Shown: piece by piece, positions 14,741 through 22,185 of the stretch | Layout: the number at the start of each line of letters is the position of its first letter | Numbering within the stretch: the first letter of the stretch is position 1 | DNA from: Crenarchaeota archaeon SCGC AAA471-B05 | GTDB taxonomy: Archaea > Thermoproteota > Thermoprotei > Gearchaeales > Gearchaeaceae | Assembly (NCBI GenBank): GCA_000380705.1 | Contig: AQYM01000033.1 | Coordinates: 186,495 to 208,769, forward strand | Direction: 5' to 3' | Length of the DNA stretch: 22,275 nucleotides | Program-made: the position numbers and the translations under genes | Notes under the pieces: generated by a model | Databases searched by the model: none | What the model saw: only the letters and a program-made list of their open reading frames with translations | What the model was told of the DNA's origin: nothing

Positions 14741-14785
14741 TGGTTTACAATAAACTAAAATCCTCGCCCTTTAGGGCAGGCTCGT
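14741..14785 (+). mobile_element. Possible relic end of an IS200/IS605 (TnpB-type) element
   Basis: CCTCGCCCTTTAGGGCAGG (14762-14780) forms a stem of GCCC/GGGC with loop TTTA, extended by CCT/AGG around one bulged base. The GCCCTTTAGGGC core strongly resembles the subterminal hairpin at ends of archaeal IS200/IS605 elements, where it is also part of the TnpB guide RNA. A second hairpin, GTTTA-CAA-TAAAC (14743-14755), is just upstream. GC content is far above the surroundings. No tnpA or tnpB is present, so it would be a solo or decayed end. A terminator or unrelated small RNA hairpin is the alternative. Confidence 0.4.
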
Positions 14786-14808
14786 GTTAAAATTTTCATT
14801 TAAAACTA

Positions 14809-14817
14809 ATTTAAATC
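14809..14817 (+). promoter_or_regulatory. TATA-like promoter of the MEMO-like gene
   Basis: ATTTAAATC sits about 21-29 bp before the ATG at 14838, as expected for a leaderless archaeal transcript. A second similar stretch TTTAAATAAA follows closer to the start. Confidence 0.4.
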
Positions 14818-14837
14818 TTTAAATAAATTAAAGGTAT

Positions 14838-15680
14838 ATGATTAGAAGAGCAGCTGTTGCGGGTTATTTTTACGAATCAGATCCTATTAAATTAAAAAAA
14901 CAAATAGAAAAATGTTTTGAACATCCGATAGGTCCAGGAAAACCTACTAGAATTGCAGAAAAATACAATGGTAAGTTTCCCGCTTTCATCGTTCCTCATG
15001 CAGGTTATATTTATAGTGGTCCCGTAGCTGCTCATGCGTATAAGGTATTGGTCGAAAATGAAAAGCCAGATACCATAGTTATTTTAGGTCCTAACCATAC
15101 AGGAATGGGTTCCCTTGTTTCTATAATGACTGAAGGAGAATGGGAAACACCTTTGGGAAGAGTTAGGATAAACAAGGATTTGGCATTAAAAATACTAAAG
15201 GAATATAAAATTGCAACATCAGATTATCTTGCCCATTTAAATGAACATTCAATAGAAGTTCAATTGCCTTTTATCCAATATTTTTTAAAAGACTTTGAAT
15301 TTGTTCCGATATGTATTTTATTACAAACATTAGACGTAGCTTTAGGTTTGGCTAATGCATTATATAAAGTATTAAAAGGAACAAATACGGTCGTTTTAGC
15401 TTCAACGGATTTAAATCATTATGAGGACTATTATACTACCTATAAAAAGGATAATTATGTAATAGAAGCTATAAAACAACTTGATGCTGAATATTTAATA
15501 AAAGTAATAGAGGAAAAAAACGTTTCTATGTGTGGTCCTTGTCCTACAGCAACTGTATTAGCTTATTGTAAAAAGCTCGGTATTTCCAAAATACATGTGC
15601 TAAAACATGCAAATTCTGGAGATACAGAATCGTCTAAGGATAGTGTAGTAGGTTATTTATCTGTCGCATTTGAGTTTTAA
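14838..15680 (+). CDS. MEMO1 family protein
   Basis: This 280-residue member of the MEMO family is related in fold to class III nonheme-iron dioxygenases; the human homologue has been linked to metal binding and redox. The biochemical role in archaea is not settled. Visible features are RRAAVAGYFY at the start, VPHAGYIYSGPVAAHAY (52-68) with H54, GPNHTG (84-89) with H87, the hallmark NEHSIEVQLPFI (135-146), STDLNHYEDY (189-198) with H194, and MCGP (231-234) with C232. The histidines and Cys232 correspond to the metal-site residues of the family. The length is typical. It converges on mvk (stop codons 1 bp apart). The rps2-MEMO-mvk-ipk neighbourhood is widespread in archaea. Confidence 0.92.
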   Translation: MIRRAAVAGYFYESDPIKLKKQIEKCFEHPIGPGKPTRIAEKYNGKFPAFIVPHAGYIYSGPVAAHAYKVLVENEKPDTIVILGPNHTGMGSLVSIMTEGEWETPLGRVRINKDLALKILKEYKIATSDYLAHLNEHSIEVQLPFIQYFLKDFEFVPICILLQTLDVALGLANALYKVLKGTNTVVLASTDLNHYEDYYTTYKKDNYVIEAIKQLDAEYLIKVIEEKNVSMCGPCPTATVLAYCKKLGISKIHVLKHANSGDTESSKDSVVGYLSVAFEF

Positions 15681-15681
15681 A

Positions 15682-16665
15682 CTAAATAATTTTTACTCCA
15701 TCTTCTGCAATCGATGTAATAAATAATTTTTTTACTCTTTTTTCCAATGAAGATTTTACTTTTTCTAATCTGCTTTCATCTACCAATGCAATTATCGATC
15801 CACCACCTCCAGCACCTGTAAGCTTAGCTCCGTAGGCTCCTTTTTTTCTCGCAATATTTACTATTATATCTAATTTAGGAATAGATACACCAATCGCTGA
15901 TAATAACTCGTGATTTATATTTAATAGCAATCCCGCTGTATGCAAATCTCTATTTTTTAATGCTTCAACTAATCTTATTGTTAAATTTCCTGCTGAAGTA
16001 TATATTGGATTAATTATCGATGGGATTTCTTTTTTAAGTTTTAAAACTTTTTCTACCAATTTTCCTGTTTTTGCCCTTTTATTTATAAAACCTACTATAA
16101 AAATCGGTTTATAATTCAATTTTATAAAAGTAGGTCTCTCTCCTTTTTTATAAAGTATTAACCCTCCAAATGTACTTACAGTAACATCAATTCCTGAAGG
16201 ATTTTTATGTATAATTCTTTCAGCTTCAAAGGCAGCTTTCCATATTATTTCTTTATCTATATTTCCTTTAATTTCACCTAACACAGATGCCGATGCAGCA
16301 ACAGCTACAGCAGCAGAGGAACCCAGTCCTGCGGATGGAGGTATATCAGATTCAATGTAAACATCTAAACCTCTTTTTGTTTCGCAAAACTCTAATGTTT
16401 TTAGAACAGCAATCAAAATCGGTCTTAATATTTTTTTTGTAGTTTTATCTCCTGCATAATCAACTATTTTATTTTTTGAATATTTAATTACATGGATTTT
16501 TCCAAAATAATCTTTACTTTCTATTCTTATATCATCATCCAATCTTTCTTCAACTATACATTTAGCATAAATATCTATAGCAGCTACAAGAGCAGGTTCT
16601 CCTTCTACTACGAAATGTTCTCCACTCAGTATTATCTTTGAAGGAGCTATTGCTTTAGCCACCAT
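15682..16665 (-). CDS. mvk: Mevalonate kinase
   Basis: This GHMP-fold kinase phosphorylates mevalonate, an early step of isoprenoid and membrane-lipid synthesis. The N-terminal GEHFVVEGEPAL (15-26), the ATP-binding PPSAGLGSSAAVAVAA (109-124), catalytic Asp160 in NPSGIDVTVS, Lys10 and the third GHMP motif KLTGAGGGGS (281-290) are all present. The 327-residue length is normal. It is on the minus strand, divergent from ipk across 32 bp, so two enzymes of the archaeal mevalonate pathway can share a regulatory region. Its bases 15731-15825 (codons 281-312) reappear, inverted and identical, at the right edge of the window. Confidence 0.96.
   Translation of the reverse strand: MVAKAIAPSKIILSGEHFVVEGEPALVAAIDIYAKCIVEERLDDDIRIESKDYFGKIHVIKYSKNKIVDYAGDKTTKKILRPILIAVLKTLEFCETKRGLDVYIESDIPPSAGLGSSAAVAVAASASVLGEIKGNIDKEIIWKAAFEAERIIHKNPSGIDVTVSTFGGLILYKKGERPTFIKLNYKPIFIVGFINKRAKTGKLVEKVLKLKKEIPSIINPIYTSAGNLTIRLVEALKNRDLHTAGLLLNINHELLSAIGVSIPKLDIIVNIARKKGAYGAKLTGAGGGGSIIALVDESRLEKVKSSLEKRVKKLFITSIAEDGVKII
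15731..15825 (-). repeat. Source copy of the 95-bp inverted duplicate inside mvk
   Basis: This segment encodes the third GHMP motif of mevalonate kinase and matches 22181-22275 as a reverse complement at 95 of 95 positions. Here it sits in an intact reading frame, so this is the authentic copy. The match stops at an AAGCTT at 15820-15825; the next base differs. Confidence 0.97.
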
Positions 16666-16697
16666 ATTTATTATTGAATTTAAAAATTTATTAGTAT
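16666..16697. promoter_or_regulatory. 32-bp shared divergent promoter (mvk / ipk)
   Basis: The gap between the mvk ATG and the ipk GTG is A/T-rich. Read toward mvk it holds AATTTTTAAATT about 13-26 bp upstream; read toward ipk, TTTAAAAATTTA about 7-18 bp upstream. Both transcripts would need to start at or very near their start codons. Confidence 0.35.
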
Positions 16698-17474
16698 GTG
16701 GAGAATTTGGTTATAAAACTTGGGGGTTCTGTAATAACTTACAAAGATCAACCGTTAAAAACACGAATTCATGATATAAATAGATTATCAAGGGAAATTT
16801 CAGAGTTTGTAAATGATTTTAATATTGTAATAGTTCATGGAGGTGGTTCTTTTGGGCATTATATAGCTAAAAAATACGCTATACATATGGGATTACCTAG
16901 GATAAAGTTAGGCTTATCTATTTTAGAAAAAGAAATGAGAAAATTAAATTTAATAATAGTAGAATCTATGATTAATCACGGTATCCCTGTAATACCTTTT
17001 TCTCCTTCTAATATGCTAATAACTAAAAATAAAAATATTCAGACTTTTTTCTATGAAACGATAATTGAAGCGATCAAAAGAGGATATGTTCCTTTGGTAT
17101 ACGGAGATTTTGTTTTTGATGAAGACCATGGCTGTTCAATAATTTCCGGAGATCAACTTTGTTTAGAAATTGCCAAAATCATAGGCGCTAAACGAATAAT
17201 ATTTTGTTTAGATGTTACAGGAGTTTATGATAAAGATCCTAAAAAATATAATGATGCAAAATTTATAAGAAATCTGGATCATAGGAAAATACCAGAATTA
17301 GTTCAAAATTTTTCTTTGAGCGAAGATGTAACAGGTGGTTTAGTTAATAAACTATTGGTAGCTTATGAGGCTGCAAAAATTGGAATTCAATGTATTTTCA
17401 TAAATGGATTACAGCATAATTTAATAAAAAAGGTTGTTAAAAATGAGGATTTTATAGGTACCATAATATTTTAA
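16698..17474 (+). CDS. ipk: Isopentenyl phosphate kinase
   Basis: IPK makes isopentenyl diphosphate from isopentenyl phosphate, the last step of the archaeal alternative mevalonate pathway. It belongs to the amino acid kinase fold. Lys7 and the Gly loop KLGGSVIT (7-14), VHGGGSFGHYIAKKY (46-60) with the diagnostic His54, SGDQL and the CLDVTGVYDKDPK strand, then DVTGG near the end, fit IPK rather than other family kinases. The 258-residue length is normal. The start codon is GTG (16698); the overlapping ATG two bases earlier is out of frame. It is the first gene of an ipk-GGPP synthase-gltX unit, 4 nt before the next start. Confidence 0.94.
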   Translation: MENLVIKLGGSVITYKDQPLKTRIHDINRLSREISEFVNDFNIVIVHGGGSFGHYIAKKYAIHMGLPRIKLGLSILEKEMRKLNLIIVESMINHGIPVIPFSPSNMLITKNKNIQTFFYETIIEAIKRGYVPLVYGDFVFDEDHGCSIISGDQLCLEIAKIIGAKRIIFCLDVTGVYDKDPKKYNDAKFIRNLDHRKIPELVQNFSLSEDVTGGLVNKLLVAYEAAKIGIQCIFINGLQHNLIKKVVKNEDFIGTIIF

Positions 17475-17478
17475 TAGC

Positions 17479-18465
17479 ATGGAAATATACGATAAAATTA
17501 AAGTTTATGCAGATTTTTTTAATCACGAAATAATCAAATTTTTATCTAAAATAGAACCTGGAATATTAAGAGAAGCTTCTTTGCATTTAATAAAGAGTGG
17601 TGGAAAAAGGCTAAGACCTTTCATTTTATCCAAAATAGCTGAATATTATGGGGTAGATATTAAGGACTCAATTCCTGCTGCAATAGCTGTAGAGCTTATA
17701 CATAACTTTAGTTTAATTCATGATGATATAATGGACAATGACCAGTTTAGACATGGGGTTAAAACTGTTCATGTTGAATATGGAATTCCTTATGCTATCT
17801 TAGCTGGCGATACCTTATTTTCCTTGGCTTTCAATTCTTTATTAAATTTAAGAAGAAAATTTCCAGAAAGAATTGTGAGAAAAGCTGTTCAAGAATTGGC
17901 TGAAACAACTTATAAATTATCTGTAGGTCAAGGTTATGATATGTTTCTTCCTTCCACAAACTTTTTTAATTATAAGCTTTACTATAAAACGATAATAAAT
18001 AAAACTGCTTCTTTATATGAAGCCAGTTGTGTAATAGGGGCAGTTTTAGGTAAAGCCAGTTCTAAAGATATTAAGAACATAAGAATGTTTGCAAGAAATT
18101 CAGGTTTAGCTTTTCAAATTTATGATGATATTTTAGGTGTTTTCGGTGATGAAAAATTGACAGGAAAACCTGTGGGTAATGATATACGTGAAGGTAAGAG
18201 AACTTTGATAGTCATCTATGCCATAAAAAAATCGAATTCGCAGTTAAAAGAAAAAATTCTAAAGGTTTTAGGTAATAAAAATGCCAGTGAAGAAGAAATT
18301 AGAGAAGTTATCGATTATTTGAAAAAAATAAATTCTTATGATTATGCTTTAAAAAAAGCTATTTATTACAACGAAAAAGCTAAAAAGTATGCGGAAAAAC
18401 TACCCAAGGACCTTGCAAAGTTTTTATTTGAGTTTTCAGACTTTTTAGTTAAGAGAAGATTTTAA
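17479..18465 (+). CDS. gds: Geranylgeranyl diphosphate synthase
   Basis: This trans-prenyltransferase extends DMAPP with IPP to C20 geranylgeranyl diphosphate for ether-lipid cores. The first Asp-rich motif DDIMD is at 82-86, the second DDILG at 216-220. GGKRLRP (41-47) and GKPVGNDIREGKRT (229-242) are conserved. Phe77, five residues before the first motif, is the chain-length residue known from the Sulfolobus acidocaldarius GGPP synthase, and it falls at the same number here, supporting a C20 product. The 328-residue length is normal. It follows ipk, its substrate supplier, by 4 nt and overlaps gltX as TAATG. The type 2 IPP isomerase gene often found nearby in Sulfolobales is not in this cluster. 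Confidence 0.95.
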   Translation: MEIYDKIKVYADFFNHEIIKFLSKIEPGILREASLHLIKSGGKRLRPFILSKIAEYYGVDIKDSIPAAIAVELIHNFSLIHDDIMDNDQFRHGVKTVHVEYGIPYAILAGDTLFSLAFNSLLNLRRKFPERIVRKAVQELAETTYKLSVGQGYDMFLPSTNFFNYKLYYKTIINKTASLYEASCVIGAVLGKASSKDIKNIRMFARNSGLAFQIYDDILGVFGDEKLTGKPVGNDIREGKRTLIVIYAIKKSNSQLKEKILKVLGNKNASEEEIREVIDYLKKINSYDYALKKAIYYNEKAKKYAEKLPKDLAKFLFEFSDFLVKRRF

Positions 18466-20189
18466 TGGAGGATATAAAGGAATTAATATACAAAAAAGCT
18501 TTAGTAAATGCTTATAAACATAACGGAAAAGCAAATTTGGAAGCTGTCATAAGGAAGATTGTTTTCTTTAGGCCTGAGATAAAAAAAGAAATTAAAAAAT
18601 ATATAGAAATAGCAAAGGAAATAATTGATGAAATTAACTCTTTGAACACGGAACAACAGTATAGTATTTTGTTGTTAAAATATCCTGAGGAATTAAAAGA
18701 GGAAAAAGTTGAAAAGAAATTTGATTTTCCAATTTTACATGACCCAAGTAAAAAAGTTGTTACTAGATTTGCACCAAATCCAGATGGCCCTTTACATATA
18801 GGTAATATAAGGTCAGCTTTGCTTTCTTATGAATATTCTAAAAAATATAATGGAAAATTTATCCTAAGATTTGAGGATACTGACCCTAAGACTAAAAAAC
18901 CAATTCTTCACTTAAATCAAATGGAAAAATTGGATTATCAATATATTTTAGAGGATTTAGAATGGCTTGGAATAATTCCTGATGAAATTTACATTCAATC
19001 CGATAGATTAAACATATATTATAAATATATTGAAGAATTATTAAAAAAGGGTTTTGCTTATGTTTGTCAGTGTTTAGATAATGAAATAAAGATTAATAGA
19101 CTTAAAGGTATTGAATGTAGTCATAGAAGTATAGAGCCAGAACAAAATTTAGAATTATTTTACAAAATGCTTACTGGTGATGCTAACGGTGTAATTAGAA
19201 TAAAAACGGATATGAAACATAAAGACCCTAGCGTAAGAGATTGGATAGCCTTTAGAGTTATCGATCCTAAAAAATATATTCATCCTAGAATTGAAAAAAT
19301 AAAATCTTATTTAGGTTACGAACCTTATTTATGGCCAACATATAATTTTTCCGTAAGTATAGATGATCATCTTATGGGTGTTAATCTTATATTTAGAGCT
19401 AAAGAACATTTGAATAATACAATAAAGCAAAGTTACATTTTTAAATATTTTAATTGGGATGAACCTAAAGTGATACATTATGGTAGAATAAAAGTTTCAG
19501 GTTTAACTTTATCAAAATCTAAAATAGTTAAGGATTATAAGGATTTTAGTAATCCGGATTTAGCAACAATAATAGCTTTTAGAAAGAGAGGTTTTCTTCC
19601 CGAATCTATAAAAACTGTAATATTAGAATTAGGTATAAAACCGAGCGAAGCTATTATTAGCTTAGAAAACTTATACGCTATAAATAGAAAACTTATAGAT
19701 TACGCTACTGATAGATACTTTTTTGTTTATAATCCAATACCTGTTAAGTTAAATATACCAGAAAAAATTATTATAAAAAGACAACTACATCCTTCTAGAA
19801 AAGATTTCTTTGAATTTGAATTGGAACCAAATCCTGAAATTTTAATTTGTAAAAATGACTTAGATTCTGAAGTTAGATTGATAAACCTAGGAAACATCAA
19901 AATTAAAAAAATAAATGGTAATTATATAGGTGAATTTTCTGAAGACCAAAGCTTGGAATATGCAAAAGAGAAATTGAAATTTATCCAATGGGTTCCTTCA
20001 AATAGGAAAGTAAAGTGCAAAATAAAGGTTCCTTCGATAATAAATAAAAATCAATTAATTGAAGGATATGCCGAACCTGAAATTAGTAAGTTAAAAATTA
20101 ATACTATAATACAATTTGTAAGATTTGGTTTTGTAAAGTTGGATGAAATAAAGGATAATGAATGTATATTTTACTATCTTCATGATTAG
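18465..20189 (+). CDS. gltX: Glutamyl-tRNA synthetase, archaeal type
   Basis: This class I synthetase charges tRNA-Glu, and in archaea usually also tRNA-Gln for later amidation by GatDE. An archaeal N-terminal helical region (1-90) precedes the catalytic core, with RFAPNPDGPLHIGN (101-114), RFEDTDP (135-141) and the KMSKS counterpart LSKSK (349-353). The C-terminal beta-barrel anticodon-binding part follows from about 430 and places it with the GlnRS-like archaeal form. The 574 residues are a normal length. The start overlaps the GGPP synthase stop by 1 nt. The gene shares an operon with lipid enzymes, a known archaeal arrangement without obvious functional reason. Confidence 0.96.
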   Translation: MEDIKELIYKKALVNAYKHNGKANLEAVIRKIVFFRPEIKKEIKKYIEIAKEIIDEINSLNTEQQYSILLLKYPEELKEEKVEKKFDFPILHDPSKKVVTRFAPNPDGPLHIGNIRSALLSYEYSKKYNGKFILRFEDTDPKTKKPILHLNQMEKLDYQYILEDLEWLGIIPDEIYIQSDRLNIYYKYIEELLKKGFAYVCQCLDNEIKINRLKGIECSHRSIEPEQNLELFYKMLTGDANGVIRIKTDMKHKDPSVRDWIAFRVIDPKKYIHPRIEKIKSYLGYEPYLWPTYNFSVSIDDHLMGVNLIFRAKEHLNNTIKQSYIFKYFNWDEPKVIHYGRIKVSGLTLSKSKIVKDYKDFSNPDLATIIAFRKRGFLPESIKTVILELGIKPSEAIISLENLYAINRKLIDYATDRYFFVYNPIPVKLNIPEKIIIKRQLHPSRKDFFEFELEPNPEILICKNDLDSEVRLINLGNIKIKKINGNYIGEFSEDQSLEYAKEKLKFIQWVPSNRKVKCKIKVPSIINKNQLIEGYAEPEISKLKINTIIQFVRFGFVKLDEIKDNECIFYYLHD

Positions 20190-20209
20190 CTTTGGACTAA
20201 GTCAATAAC

Positions 20210-20217
20210 TTTAAATA
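20210..20217 (+). promoter_or_regulatory. TATA-like promoter of the rpl7ae operon
   Basis: TTTAAATA lies 33-40 bp before the rpl7ae ATG, in the 60-bp gap after gltX, which allows a short leader of roughly 10 nt. Another A/T-rich stretch (TATAATTTC) at 20221-20229 could serve a leaderless start. Confidence 0.35.
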
Positions 20218-20249
20218 CTCTATAATTTCTTAAAATATAATACATTAAC

Positions 20250-20666
20250 ATGGCATCAAAAAAACCGATGTATGTGAGGTTTGAAGTACCTGCAGAATTA
20301 CATGAAAAAATTTATGAATTCGTAAGAATAGCCAGAGAAACTGGAAAAATAAAAAGAGGAGTAAACGAGACAACAAAAGCGGTAGAAAGAGGTCAAGCAA
20401 AGTTTGTAATCATAGCTGAAAATGTTGATCCTCCAGAAATAGTAGCCCATTTACCTTTATTATGTGAGGAAAAAAATGTACCATATTTATATGTTCCAGA
20501 TAAGAAGAAGCTGGGCGAAGTAGCTGGAATAAACACTATCGCTTCTTCTTCAGCAATAATAGAAATAGGAGAAGCAAAAGCTTTATATGATGAACTTGTA
20601 AGTAAATTTTCAGAATTGAGGGCTAAGATTTCTCCTAAAGAGGCCAAACAAGAAACTAAGAAATAA
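20250..20666 (+). CDS. rpl7ae: Ribosomal protein L7Ae, kink-turn RNA-binding protein
   Basis: L7Ae binds kink-turns in 23S rRNA and is a core protein of box C/D and H/ACA RNPs and of archaeal RNase P. The 138-residue protein shows the family RNA-binding region KIKRGVNETTKAVERGQAK (RGxNExTK), then VIIAENVDPPEIVAHLPLLC and VPYLYVPDKKKLGEVAG. The Lys-rich tail is slightly extended. It begins the rpl7ae-rps28e-rpl24e cluster, with rps28e 2 nt after its stop. Confidence 0.96.
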   Translation: MASKKPMYVRFEVPAELHEKIYEFVRIARETGKIKRGVNETTKAVERGQAKFVIIAENVDPPEIVAHLPLLCEEKNVPYLYVPDKKKLGEVAGINTIASSSAIIEIGEAKALYDELVSKFSELRAKISPKEAKQETKK

Positions 20667-20668
20667 AT

Positions 20669-20887
20669 ATGAGTTCTCACCAAGATACAGCCACGCCTGC
20701 TGAAGTTTTAGAAATAATAGGAAGAACAGGAGTGGGAGGAGAAGTTATACAAGTAAGAGTTAGAATACTTGAAGGAAAAGATAAGGGAAGAGTTTTAACC
20801 AGGAATGTCATAGGTCCTGTAAGAGTAGGTGATATATTAATGTTAAGGGAGACTGAAAGAGAAGCTAAGAAACTTGTTCCTAGATAA
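20669..20887 (+). CDS. rps28e: Small ribosomal subunit protein S28e
   Basis: Archaeal/eukaryotic S28e, 72 residues. AEVLEIIGRTGVGGEVIQVR, then RILEGKDKGRVLTRNVIGPVRVGDIL and the C-terminal LRETEREAKKL cover the family signature. The N-terminal MSSHQDTATP extension is short. Its stop overlaps the rpl24e ATG by 1 nt (TAATG). Confidence 0.95.
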   Translation: MSSHQDTATPAEVLEIIGRTGVGGEVIQVRVRILEGKDKGRVLTRNVIGPVRVGDILMLRETEREAKKLVPR

Positions 20888-21084
20888 TGGTAACACAATA
20901 TACATGCAGTTTTTGTGGAAAAAATTTTCCTAAGGGTAAAGGATCTTTGTATGTTAAAAATGATGGTTCTGTTTTATACTTTTGTTCCAGTAAATGCAGA
21001 AAAAATATGCTTAAACTTGGCAGAAATCCTAAAAAATATAAGTGGACTTCTTTTTATACTAAGCAAAAAGTAAAAGCAGAATAA
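20887..21084 (+). CDS. rpl24e: Large ribosomal subunit protein L24e
   Basis: Zinc-ribbon ribosomal protein, 65 residues. The four zinc ligands are C7 and C10 (TCSFC) and C33 and C37 (FCSSKC). GKGSLYVKNDGS and LGRNPKKYKWT are typical. In many archaea ndk (nucleoside diphosphate kinase) follows; here infB starts only 28 bp after the stop. Confidence 0.95.
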   Translation: MVTQYTCSFCGKNFPKGKGSLYVKNDGSVLYFCSSKCRKNMLKLGRNPKKYKWTSFYTKQKVKAE

Positions 21085-21093
21085 TATAATTTA
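21085..21093 (+). promoter_or_regulatory. TATA-like promoter of infB
   Basis: TATAATTTA directly after the rpl24e stop lies 19-27 bp before the infB ATG. infB may therefore be made from its own leaderless transcript as well as by read-through. Confidence 0.35.
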
Positions 21094-21111
21094 AGTTTTA
21101 TTTTTATTCAT

Positions 21112-22185
21112 ATGAAGTTAAGACAGCCTATATTAACTGTATTAGGTCATGTTAATGTAGGTAAAACTACTTTGCTAGATAAAATTAGAGGGACAGCTGT
21201 TCAACTTAAAGAAGCTGGAGGCATGACTCAACATATTGGTGCTTCTTTTTTACCTATTCAGGTTATTTATAATATCGCTAAGAATTTAATCGAGAAATAT
21301 AAAATTCATTTGAATATTTCAGGCATTCTATTAATCGACACGCCAGGTCATGAAGTATTTACCAATCTTAGAATGCGAGGTGGTTCTGTAGCTGATATGG
21401 CTATTCTTGTTGTAGATATAAATAAAGGGCTGGAAAGGCAAACATACGAAAGTATAGATATATTAAAATCTAGGAACGTTCCGTTCATAATAGCATTAAA
21501 TAAGCTTGATAAACTTGAAGGATGGGTTCCAACTAATACCTATTCTTTCCTTGAATCCTTATCTTTACAAGATGAAAGAACTAAAGAAAGATTAGATTAC
21601 AGAATTTATGATTTAGTAAGCAAACTTTTAAGATTGGGAATAAATGCAGAAAGATTCGATAGAATTAGGGATTTCTCTAAGTATACTGCAATAATTCCTA
21701 CCAGTGCGATATATGGTATAGGTATAGCTGAATTACTTTTATTAGTAGCAGGTATATGCCAGAATTATCTTAAGTCAAGGATAGCATATACTGAAGGTCC
21801 CGCTTCAGGAGTTATACTTGATGTTAAACAAGAAACAGGTCTAGGTACAACTGTAAATGCTATAATATTTAATGGAATAATAAGGAAAAATGATATTATA
21901 GCATTTGCTACCAAGACAGGAGTTATAACTACTAAAGTTCGTGCTTTACTTATGCCAAAACCTTTGGAAGAAATGAGGGCTCCTGAAGATAAATTTTTAT
22001 CAGTAGAAGAAGTTGTAGCTTCTGCAGGTGTAAAAATTGTTGCAGACAATTTAGATGAAGCTTTAGGTGGTTCTCCTTTATTTGTTGTTACAGAAGAAAA
22101 TAAAGAGGCGATTTTAAATAAAATAAAGGAGGAGATATCCGTATTTAAGTTTAAAATGGATAAGGAAGGTTTGATAATAAAAGCT
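21112..22185 (+). CDS. infB: Translation initiation factor aIF5B/IF-2, 5' part, cut by a chimeric junction
   Basis: This GTPase promotes ribosomal subunit joining. The G domain is intact: G1 GHVNVGKT (12-19), switch GGMTQHIGA (36-44), G3 DTPGH (76-80), G4 NKLD (130-133) and the SAIYGIG loop. Domain II (about 225-340) follows. In G1 the nearly invariant Asp of GHVD is Asn15. The natural sequence can be followed to GLIIKA (codon 358), where the family continues with DTLGSLEA. From 22181 the DNA instead becomes an inverted copy of mvk, so the apparent C-terminus up to a stop at 22230 is not real. Full-length family members have about 590-600 residues, so about 40% is missing from the 3' end. Confidence 0.9.

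Larger units (their letters stand above)
14592..14837. other. 246-bp spacer between rps2 and the MEMO-like gene
   Basis: No open frame of note is present. It contains two adjacent hairpins (14742-14755 and 14762-14780, the second listed separately) and the promoter of the next gene. The left 110 bp show nothing recognisable. Confidence 0.5.

Noticed and set aside
14762..14780. Intrinsic terminator after rps2
   Set aside because: It lies 170 bp downstream, lacks a following T run, and archaeal terminators rarely need GC hairpins; an IS-end relic is preferred, though not proven.
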